From Corallococcus caeni (GTDB lineage Bacteria > Myxococcota > Myxococcia > Myxococcales > Myxococcaceae), in assembly GCF_036245865.1 (NCBI RefSeq), contig NZ_BTTW01000004.1, positions 496,001 through 560,000 on the forward strand: 64,000 bases of DNA, in the 5' to 3' direction. The translations under genes and the position numbers were made by a program. This document shows, piece by piece, positions 1 through 29,229 of the stretch. Under the pieces are notes generated by a model, which was given only the letters and a program-made list of their open reading frames with translations, had not been told where the DNA came from and did not search any database. The first letter of the stretch is position 1; every line of letters begins with the position of its first letter.

Positions 1-59
1 TCCGGATGGGCGAAACAGGAGCGGCGCGCGGGGCGCTTTGGACCTAGGATGCCCGGCCC

Positions 60-923
60 ATGCGCAGGCTCGTGCTCTTCGCCCTGTTGACCGCCGCCGT
101 TCCCGGCTGTTTCTACCCCGCTGACCGCGGCCGTGCCCTTGAAGCCAAGGTGGACCGGCTGGGCGCGGACAACGCGAAAATGGCCACGGAGCTGAAGGAG
201 GCGCGCGACCAGCTCGCCGCCACCCAGCCGAAGATCGACGAGAAGATCGCCCAGGTGACCCAGGCCCTGCAGAGCCTGGACACCGCCGCGCGCCGCAAGG
301 ACGCGGACATCGGCGTGCAGTTCCAGAAGACGGTGGAGGACCTGGCGCAGCTGCGCGGCCAGGTGGAGACGTACCTCTACAAGATCGCCGAACTGGAGTC
401 CGCGCTCGGCAAGAGCACGGAGGAGACCAACCAGCGGCTGCTGGCGCTCCAGGGCACGGAGGCGGTGAAGGAGGCCGAGGCCAAGAAGAAGGCCGAGGAG
501 CTCCAGCGCCCCACGGACAAGAAGGAGTTCCTCGCGCTCGCGCAGGAGAAGGCGAAGGCCGGCGACGCGCTGGTCGCGCGCCAGCTCTACAACGAGTTCG
601 TGAAGAAGTGGCCCAAGGACGCGCTCGTCGGCGAGGCGCACTTCGGCCTGGGCGAGACGTACTTCACCGAGTCCAAGTGCCGCGAGGCCCTCTTCGAGTA
701 CGGCAAGGTGGTGCAGGACTTCGCGAAGACGGCGTCCGCGCCGGACGCGTACCTGCGCTCCTCCGACTGCTTCCAGAAGCTGAAGATGAAGGAGGAGTCG
801 AAGCTGGCGCTGGAGGAGCTGGTGAAGAGCTACCCCAAGTCGGACGCGGCCAAGACGGCGAAGACGAAGCTGGCGGACCTGGACAAGAAGGCCGCGCCCG
901 CTCCGAAGAAGGGGAAGAAGTGA
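60..923 (+). CDS. CpoB/YbgF-like periplasmic lipoprotein with coiled coil and TPR repeats
   Basis: This 287-residue protein starts with a lipoprotein signal (basic MRR, hydrophobic stretch, VPGC with the lipid-bearing Cys at 17). Residues about 25-150 are a charged, heptad-like coiled coil. Residues about 155-280 hold TPR-type units with the pattern ARQLYNEFVKKWPKD and a repeat at SKLALEELVKSYPKS. This is the architecture of CpoB/YbgF, which sits at the Tol-Pal system and coordinates outer-membrane constriction with peptidoglycan synthesis. No tol or pal gene lies inside the window, so the link to Tol-Pal rests on architecture only. The stop codon overlaps the GTG start of the next gene by 4 bp (GTGA), so the two are probably translationally coupled. 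The start is the ATG at 60; the promoter may lie before the window. Confidence 0.8.
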   Translation: MRRLVLFALLTAAVPGCFYPADRGRALEAKVDRLGADNAKMATELKEARDQLAATQPKIDEKIAQVTQALQSLDTAARRKDADIGVQFQKTVEDLAQLRGQVETYLYKIAELESALGKSTEETNQRLLALQGTEAVKEAEAKKKAEELQRPTDKKEFLALAQEKAKAGDALVARQLYNEFVKKWPKDALVGEAHFGLGETYFTESKCREALFEYGKVVQDFAKTASAPDAYLRSSDCFQKLKMKEESKLALEELVKSYPKSDAAKTAKTKLADLDKKAAPAPKKGKK

Positions 924-2071
924 GCCCCCGCGCCCCCCGGCTCGCCGCCCTGGCGTTGCTGTTGCTGCTGCCCTTCGTGGCGGGGGCCGCGCCGAAGAAG
1001 CTCGTGCTGCTCTTCACGGGAGACAACGGGGGCGAAGTCGCCCCCTGTGGTTGACGCCACAACCCGTCTGGCGGTCTGGCCAGACGAAAGACGGTCCTGA
1101 CGCAGGAGCGCGCGAAGGGCGTGCCGGTGCTCGCACTGGACGCGGGCAACGCGCTCTTCAAGACCCTGGCGGACGGCCAGGATGCGACGGCGAAGCCTCG
1201 CGCGGAGCTGCTCCTGGAGCAGCTGGACGCGCAGGGCTACGCGGCCATGGCCGTGGGCCAGCGCGACCTCGTGCTGGGCGTGGACTTCCTGAAGAAGAAG
1301 ACGAAGGGCGCGAAGCTGAAGCTCGTGTCCGCGAACCTCGTGGACGCGAAGGGGCAGCCGCTCTTTCCCGCCTCGGTGGTGACGACCGTGGGCGGGCTGA
1401 AGGTGGGCGTCATCGGCGTGTCGCCCGCGTCCGAGGACCCCAAGGCTCCGGCCGGGAGCGCGGACGGTACGGCCTTCCTGCCCGAGGGCGTCCGGGGGCT
1501 GCCGGTGGGACCCGCGGTGGCCGCGGAGGTGAAGCGCCTGCGCCAGAAGGAGCAGGTGGGGCTGGTGGTGCTGCTCGCGGCGGTGCCCTACGTGGAGGCC
1601 GTGAAGCTGGCCCAGGGCGCCGAGGGCGTGGACTTCGTGGTGCAGTCGCACGACGGCCGGGGCGTGGGCATGGCGCAGCGCCAGGGCGTGTCCACGTTGA
1701 TTCCGCCCGGAGAGCGGGGCCGCCAGGTCGCGAAGCTGGAGGTGTCCGTGGAAGGGACGGCCCCCTTCACCGACCTGTCCGAGGCGAACCGTGCCCGGGA
1801 GAACCAGCGCATGGTGGAGGCGAACATCGCGCGGGTGCGCGAGCGCCTGAAGGCGGAGCAGAACGAGGACACGCGCCGCTCGCTCCAGGAGACGCTGACC
1901 TCCTTCGAGTCCCGGCGCGACGCGCTGGCCCGCACGGCGGCGGCCCAGGGCCCGGCGACGGGGCGCACCTATCTGCTGACGTACCTGCAGCTGGGCGCGG
2001 ACGTGGCGTCGGATGCCGCCGTCCAGAAGCAGGTGGAGCGCGTCGAGCCACCCGGCTCCGCGGGTCACTGA
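920..2071 (+). CDS. Putative selenoprotein: periplasmic UshA/5'-nucleotidase-like metallophosphatase with in-frame UGA (Sec45)
   Basis: Reading from the GTG at 920, the frame encodes a signal peptide (hydrophobic LAALALLLLLPFVAG, cleavage near AGA), then LLFTGDNGGEVAPCG, then TGA at 1052-1054, and continues open in the same frame with RHNPSGGLARRKTVL to 2071 (383 residues counting the UGA). The text on both sides is one protein: the GGLARR stretch, LDAGNALF, AVGQRDLVLG and VGVIGVSPASEDP follow the order of an UshA-type calcineurin-like phosphatase. Relatives, as I recall them, carry CGC followed by a GGLxRR block, so the UGA sits where a Cys is expected. A SECIS-like hairpin follows at 1065-1086. 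The last third is helical and charged, probably coiled coil. If UGA were a true stop, the product would be a 44-residue stub and the remainder would lack a start with a ribosome site. Alternatives are a recent nonsense mutation or a sequencing error. Confidence 0.8.
1065..1086 (+). promoter_or_regulatory. Bacterial SECIS element downstream of UGA
   Basis: CGTCTGGC at 1065-1072 pairs perfectly with GCCAGACG at 1079-1086, closing a 6-nt loop GGTCTG. The loop starts 18 nt after the UGA. In known bacterial SECIS elements a G near the loop start and the GGUCU-type loop of E. coli fdhF are what SelB binds, at about this distance from the UGA. The stem is also translated, as bacterial SECIS elements must be. 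Confidence 0.8.
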
Positions 2072-2091
2072 GCCTGCTTGCGTGGAACCCA

Positions 2092-2113
2092 CCCCGTCCA
2101 TCCTGGGACGGGG
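2092..2113 (+). terminator. Hairpin after the selenoprotein gene, possible terminator
   Basis: CCCCGTCC (2092-2099) pairs perfectly with GGACGGGG (2106-2113) around a 6-nt loop, 20 nt after the stop codon. No T-run follows, so termination would be weak or rho-assisted. Confidence 0.45.
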
Positions 2114-2114
2114 C

Positions 2115-2130
2115 TGAAACACCTGTTTCA
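2115..2130. repeat. Perfect palindrome TGAAACA-N2-TGTTTCA
   Basis: A 7-bp perfect inverted repeat with a 2-base centre lies directly after the preceding GC hairpin and about 260 bp before the NRPS start. Its size and AT-rich arms fit a dimeric repressor or activator site, but no regulator gene nearby points to one. Confidence 0.35.
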
Positions 2131-2390
2131 TTCGCCCTGTCGCGGGATGTGTCGTGCCTGTTCCAGCCCCGCTGGAGAGCAGGCAGGCCGCGCGGCATGG
2201 AACGCATGGCAGGCCGCTGTTCGACCGAATAATGTGAACAGCAGGTTTTATGGCCTCCCCCACGCTGCTCGCGCGACGAGCGGCAGGCCGCGCGTGATCG
2301 ACATTTGGCGACATTGACCCGAAGGCCCTGCGTCCGGAGTTCCGGGCGTCCTTCAGGGCCGTGTCGCGTCCAGAGTGCGGAGTCAATTCG

Positions 2391-25342
<22,952 letters not shown>

Positions 25343-25346
<4 letters not shown>

Positions 25347-25801
25347 CCGTTGAAACATCCGAGACATCCCGCGGCGGCTCTCCATGGCCCAACCGCCTCA
25401 TCCTGGCCGTGTGGTTCGTGTGCTTCTCCGTGGGCGCGCTGATCCACATCCTCACCGTGGCGAAGTTCGGCCTCTTCGCGAACGACCCGGCGGATCCGCT
25501 GCCCATGGGGTTCGTCGTCGTGAACGAGCTGTTCACCGTCCTCAACCCGCTCACCATCCTGCTGCTCATCTTCAAGCGGCGGGCGGGCATCGTGTCGGCG
25601 CTGGGCGTGGTGGCGCTCGTCTTCGCCCTCAACATCGCGCTGATGGTGTGGTTCTGGGTCGCCAGGCACCACCTGCACACCGTGTGGCTGTACCTCAACG
25701 GCACCATGGGCGTGTTCATGGCCGCCACGGCCCGGCGCCTGTGGCGGGCCGCCCCTCCGGCGGGGGCCCTCCCACCCGTCACCACCCCCAGCCCCACCTA
25801 G
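25343..25801 (+). CDS. Small four-helix membrane protein coupled to the NRPS
   Basis: This 152-residue protein starts at the ATG that overlaps the NRPS stop (ATGA), so it should be translated from the same mRNA by coupling. After a polar N-terminus it shows about four membrane segments: [19 protein letters not shown], a segment around [38 protein letters not shown] and a shorter one near [17 protein letters not shown] Pro/Thr tail follows. I do not recognise the family. The placement suggests a job tied to the peptide product, such as export, self-protection or membrane anchoring of the synthetase, but nothing in the sequence proves it. It is far too small for a conventional transporter. Confidence 0.75.
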
Positions 25802-25820
25802 CCCTCGCCCCCCTGGCTGG

Positions 25821-25841
25821 TCCCCGGCCGGCCCCGGGGGA
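25821..25841 (+). terminator. GC-rich hairpin after the NRPS operon
   Basis: TCCCCGG and CCGGGGGA form an imperfect stem about 20 nt after the stop of the membrane-protein gene. There is no T-run, so this is only a candidate end of the NRPS transcript. Confidence 0.3.
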
Positions 25842-25881
25842 GGGGCCCCCGAGGAGAAACCCCCGGTCCGGACGCGCATCC

Positions 25882-25910
25882 TTGAGAATGGACGGGGCGG
25901 TCGGTATAAG
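25882..25910 (+). promoter_or_regulatory. Sigma-70-type promoter of rpmE
   Basis: TTGAGA at 25882-25887 and TATAAG at 25905-25910 are separated by exactly 17 bases and lie about 70 bases before the rpmE start. Confidence 0.6.
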
Positions 25911-25979
25911 CCCCGACCCACTACAACGCTGGACCTCCCTCCCATCCTGGGCGGGGGCAAGGCGCACTGGAGAGAAGCC

Positions 25980-26228
25980 ATGAAGCCCGAAATGCACCCG
26001 GTCTATCCGCCCGCCCGCATCACCTGCGCTTGCGGCAACATCGTCGAGACCAAGTCCACGCGCGGCTCGTTCAGCGTGGAAGTCTGCTCGAACTGCCACC
26101 CGTTCTTCACCGGCAAGTACAAGCTGCTGGACACGGCCGGCCGCATCGACCGCTTCAAGAAGAAGTACGCGAACAACGCGCCGGCCGCCAAGAAGGGCGC
26201 GAAGGCCGCCGAGCCCGAGAAGGCGTAG
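25980..26228 (+). CDS. rpmE: 50S ribosomal protein L31 (zinc-binding type)
   Basis: This 82-residue protein matches bacterial L31: it opens [16 protein letters not shown], has the CxC...CxxC zinc ligands at Cys16, Cys18, Cys36 and Cys39 (CACG and CSNC), and the signature [21 protein letters not shown]31 binds at the subunit interface of the ribosome and bridges 50S to 30S. Retention of all four Cys marks it as the zinc-containing form rather than the Cys-free paralogue that replaces it under zinc starvation. The C-terminus is an Ala/Lys-rich tail ([10 protein letters not shown]) longer than in many L31 proteins. It has its own promoter upstream and is probably monocistronic. Confidence 0.95.
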   Translation: MKPEMHPVYPPARITCACGNIVETKSTRGSFSVEVCSNCHPFFTGKYKLLDTAGRIDRFKKKYANNAPAAKKGAKAAEPEKA

Positions 26229-26459
26229 TCCTTCCGTTCGACAGCATCCGCTGTACCCCACGAGCAGGGTCGTGGAGGGCCTCGAAAGACAGAGGCGCTC
26301 CCGCCCTGCTCGCGGTGTTTCAACTCCCCGCGCTCGTCAAATTTTCGCGCGCGCTTTCGCTGCTACAGCCAATTACAGGCCAGAAATTCGACGTAGCAGC
26401 CAACTGACCGCACAGTCCGCCGCGTCCCTGAAGACGTCTGTCCCAAAGACGGAGGCGTG

Positions 26460-27338
26460 ATGTTCGCGGAAGCTGCTGCCCCTGCCCTGAAGATTGTCCG
26501 ACGCTCCCAGAACGACAGCGTCTTCGCGAAGCGCGGGGAGGCCTACACGCTGCTGCAGGGCGACAGCCTGGAGCTGATGGCCCAGCTGCCCGAGCAGTCC
26601 TTCGACCTCATCTTCGCGGACCCGCCGTACTTCCTCTCCAACGGCGGCACCACCTGCAAGAACGGCAAGCGCGTCTCCGTGGCCAAGGGCCAGTGGGACG
26701 TCTCCCGCGGGGTGGAGGAGGACCACGCCTTCACCACGAAGTGGCTCGCGGCCTGCCAGCGCCTGCTGCGCCCCACCGGCACGCTGTGGGTGAGCGGCAC
26801 GCAGCACGTCATCTTCAACGCCGGCTTCGCCATGCAGAAGCTGGGCTACAAGCTGCTCAACACCGTCACCTGGTACAAGCCCAACGCGAGCCCCAACCTG
26901 GCGTGCCGCTACTTCACGCACTCCACGGAGCTGCTCATCTGGGCCTCGCCGTCGTCCGGCGGCAAGCTGAAGCACGTCTTCAACTACCAGCGCATGAAGG
27001 CGGAGAACGGCGGCAAGCAGATGCGCGACGTGTGGGCCCTGCCGCGCAACGGTGACGAGGAGCTCACCGCCGACGGCGCCGGCCGCATGTGGACGCAGAC
27101 GGCCCCGCGCGGCGAGGAGAAGGCCTTCGGCAGCCACCCCACCCAGAAGCCGGTGGCCCTGCTGGAGCGCATCCTGGAGGCGAGCTGCCCGGAGAACTCG
27201 CTCGTCCTGGACCCCTTCAACGGCAGCGGCACCACCGGCGTGGCCGCCCTGAAGCACGGCCACCGCTACGTGGGCATCGACATGAACCCGGAGTACCTGG
27301 CCCTGTCCAAGAAGCGCCTGGACGCGACCCTCAAGTAG
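26460..27338 (+). CDS. Orphan DNA adenine methyltransferase, DpnA/M2.MboI-like (beta class)
   Basis: This 292-residue SAM-dependent methyltransferase has the catalytic motif DPPYFLSNGG early (about residue 57) and the SAM-binding FNGSGTTG late (about residue 246), the beta-class order, with a target-recognition stretch between them. DPPY marks amino methylation (N6-adenine or N4-cytosine). The text around DPPY, with KNGKRVSVAKGQWD, resembles the DpnA/M2.MboI group, which methylates GATC; the specificity is inference. No restriction endonuclease or second methyltransferase is adjacent, so it is an orphan that may act in replication timing, repair or gene control. ATG 26460 is chosen over GTG 26457 because GGAGG at 26451 gives workable spacing only to the ATG. 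The 231 bases upstream are locally AT-rich near 26338-26400 and probably contain its promoter. Confidence 0.85.
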   Translation: MFAEAAAPALKIVRRSQNDSVFAKRGEAYTLLQGDSLELMAQLPEQSFDLIFADPPYFLSNGGTTCKNGKRVSVAKGQWDVSRGVEEDHAFTTKWLAACQRLLRPTGTLWVSGTQHVIFNAGFAMQKLGYKLLNTVTWYKPNASPNLACRYFTHSTELLIWASPSSGGKLKHVFNYQRMKAENGGKQMRDVWALPRNGDEELTADGAGRMWTQTAPRGEEKAFGSHPTQKPVALLERILEASCPENSLVLDPFNGSGTTGVAALKHGHRYVGIDMNPEYLALSKKRLDATLK

Positions 27339-27346
27339 TCAAAGCC

Positions 27347-29101
27347 TCACGCGCGGGCGAGGATGAGCTCGACTCCCTGCCGCGCGATGGGGTGGTACCT
27401 GGCCCCGTGCTTCTCGAACGCCGCGCGCGCCACCTTGCGGTGGTCGCGCGACGAGGCGAGCACGCTGTAGAGCGGCTTCAGGTACTTCATCCGGCCCACC
27501 TCACCGAGGAACTCCTCGGCCCGGCCGAGCGGCGCGTCGAAGCCCGCGCGCAGCGCCGCCACCAGCCACGCCACCAGCACCTCCGAGTTGCGGCTCCCGG
27601 TGAGCGAGTACTTCGCGTCCAGCTCCCGGAAGACGTCCTTGGACGTGTCCGCCGGCATGGACTCCAGGAACAGCTGCCACTCGGTGGGCGTCCAGTCCTT
27701 CGTGTCCGCCTGCGAAGGCACCTTCCCGCGCAGCTTCTCCAGCGCCTCCAGCCGCGCGGAGGCAGGGCGGGGCGCGCTCTCCGGCACGCCGGGCCGGTTC
27801 AGGTACGCGTCCGCGTCCACCTTCGCCAGCGCGCCGGGCAGCTCGCCTTCCGTGAAGCGGACGAACTCCTCCGTGGTGAGCGCCTGGAAGCGGTATTTCG
27901 CCAGGTAGCGGCGCAGGAAGCCGTCGAAGGTGGGACGGCCCACCGCGTCCTCCAGCGCGCGCAGCAGCAGGTAGCCCTTCTCGTAGGGAATCTGGGAGAA
28001 GGCCTCGTCGGGGTCCACGCCGGCCAGGTGCGTGCGCAGCGCGGTGAGCTGCGGGTGCGCGCGGAAGTGGTGCAGCGCCTCGTCCAGCGACCGGCGCCCC
28101 AGGGCCGCGTGCAGCGCCGCGACCTCCGGCCCCGCCAGCGCCTCCAGGATGCGGCGCTCCGCGAAGACGGTGAAGCCCTCGTTGAGCCAGAAGTGCTCCG
28201 CGGACGCGTTCGTCACCAGGTTGCCCGTCCACGAGTGCGCCAGCTCGTGCGCCACCACGTTCACCAGGCTCTTGTCCCCCGCGATGAGCGTGGGCGTGAG
28301 GAACGTCAGGCGCGGGTTCTCCATGCCGCCGTACGGGAACGACGGCGGCATCAGGAGCAGGTCGAAGCGCTCCCAGTCGTACGGCCCGAAGAGCGACTCC
28401 GCGGCCTTGAGCATGTCGTCCACGCCCGCGAACTCGTCCGCCGCGTCCTCCAGCGCCTCCGGCTCCGCCCACACCCGCGAGCGCGGCCCCAGCTCCTTCG
28501 ACGTGAGGCTGCCCACCGCGAACGCCAGCAGGTACGGGGGCACCGGCTGCGGCATCTCGTAGTGCTCCTCCGCCTCCACGCCGTGCTCCTCGCGCGCCAC
28601 GAAGGACGCCGCCATCACGGACTTGAGCTGCTTGGGCACGCGCAGGGACGCGCGGTAGCGGATGCGGATGCGCGGCGTGTCCTGCAGCGGCACCACGCTG
28701 CGCGCGTGGATGGCCTGGCACTGGCTGAACAGGAACGGCTGCTGCCCGCCCGCCGTCTGCGGCGGGGACAGCCACTGCAGGGCGCTGGCCTCCGGAGAGG
28801 TCCGGTAGCGCACCGTGAGCTGCTTCACCCCCGCGGGCAGCTCAATCCGCAGCCGGCTTCCCAGGATGGGCTCGGGAGGGGAGAGGATGTAGGGCAAGGG
28901 GCGACCCTGGGCATCCACCACGCCCCGGATGTCCAGGTCGCGGGTGTCCAGGTCGAGGGGCCCCGCTGACGCCTCCTTGAGCGTCAGCGTGGCCTCCGCG
29001 TGCAGGCGGCGCGTCCGGAAATCGACGCGCGCCTTCCAGTCCAGCGTTTCGGTCTCAGGCTGCGTGCTGTCGTTGTACGAGTGCGGGTCGAGGCGAGCCA
29101 T
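27347..29101 (-). CDS. M1-family zinc metallopeptidase, leukotriene A4 hydrolase-like aminopeptidase
   Basis: This protein of about 584 residues carries the M1 zinc site HELAHSWTGN with a downstream ligand Glu in FWLNEGFTVFAERR, and the substrate-binding signature GGMENPRL. The N-terminal half is the beta-rich domain of LTA4H-type aminopeptidases, and the C-terminal 200 residues are helical, as in that subfamily. It should remove N-terminal residues from peptides. No signal peptide is visible, so it is likely cytoplasmic. I start at the ATG at 29101 (MARLDPHSYND); the frame remains open for 15 more codons but that stretch does not look like family sequence. It converges on the methyltransferase gene with only 8 bases between them and is divergent from fadN across a short promoter region. 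Confidence 0.9.
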   Translation of the reverse strand: MARLDPHSYNDSTQPETETLDWKARVDFRTRRLHAEATLTLKEASAGPLDLDTRDLDIRGVVDAQGRPLPYILSPPEPILGSRLRIELPAGVKQLTVRYRTSPEASALQWLSPPQTAGGQQPFLFSQCQAIHARSVVPLQDTPRIRIRYRASLRVPKQLKSVMAASFVAREEHGVEAEEHYEMPQPVPPYLLAFAVGSLTSKELGPRSRVWAEPEALEDAADEFAGVDDMLKAAESLFGPYDWERFDLLLMPPSFPYGGMENPRLTFLTPTLIAGDKSLVNVVAHELAHSWTGNLVTNASAEHFWLNEGFTVFAERRILEALAGPEVAALHAALGRRSLDEALHHFRAHPQLTALRTHLAGVDPDEAFSQIPYEKGYLLLRALEDAVGRPTFDGFLRRYLAKYRFQALTTEEFVRFTEGELPGALAKVDADAYLNRPGVPESAPRPASARLEALEKLRGKVPSQADTKDWTPTEWQLFLESMPADTSKDVFRELDAKYSLTGSRNSEVLVAWLVAALRAGFDAPLGRAEEFLGEVGRMKYLKPLYSVLASSRDHRKVARAAFEKHGARYHPIARQGVELILARA

Positions 29102-29162
29102 GGGCCCCGACTTGTAGTCGGGGAGCCGACCTCCTGGCGAGCACACCCGACGGCAATGCCGG

Positions 29163-29189
29163 TTGACTTCCGGGTCAATCGCCTACATT
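29163..29189 (+). promoter_or_regulatory. Candidate fadN promoter with overlapping operator-like repeat
   Basis: TTGACT (29163-29168) and TACATT (29184-29189) could form -35 and -10 boxes, with a short 15-base spacer. TTGAC at 29163-29167 and GTCAA at 29174-29178 are an inverted repeat inside it, placed where a repressor of fatty-acid oxidation could sit. Confidence 0.4.
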
Positions 29190-29229
29190 TGTGCAGTCCC
29201 CTACTTCCTTTCAAGGGAGCCAATTTCCG

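Larger units (their letters stand above)
2072..2390. other. Non-coding spacer before the NRPS gene
   Basis: No convincing gene lies in these 319 bases. They hold two hairpins just after the selenoprotein gene (listed separately) and another inverted repeat, GGCCCTG at 2324-2330 with CAGGGCC at 2354-2360, just before the NRPS start, which could shape the leader RNA. The stretch around 2225-2250 is locally AT-richer (aataatgtgaacag) and is the likeliest promoter area, but no clear -35/-10 pair stands out. Confidence 0.6.

Noticed and set aside
1052-1054. Simple pseudogene or sequencing error at the TGA
   Set aside because: Cannot be excluded, but a perfect 8-bp stem with a GGTCTG loop at the right distance is unlikely by chance and the rest of the frame is intact.
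1055-2071. Treating the region after the TGA as a separate gene starting at GTG 1121
   Set aside because: No ribosome site is present, the conserved GGLARR block would be left out, and the hairpin after the TGA has the form of a SECIS.
2323-2360. GGCCCTG/CAGGGCC repeat before the NRPS as a riboswitch
   Set aside because: Only one stem can be drawn and no aptamer core is recognisable; it is noted as leader structure only.
27089-28969. 626-codon plus-strand frame over the M1 peptidase
   Set aside because: Arg/Gln-rich shadow of the minus-strand peptidase, which has HELAHSWTGN and GGMEN in place.
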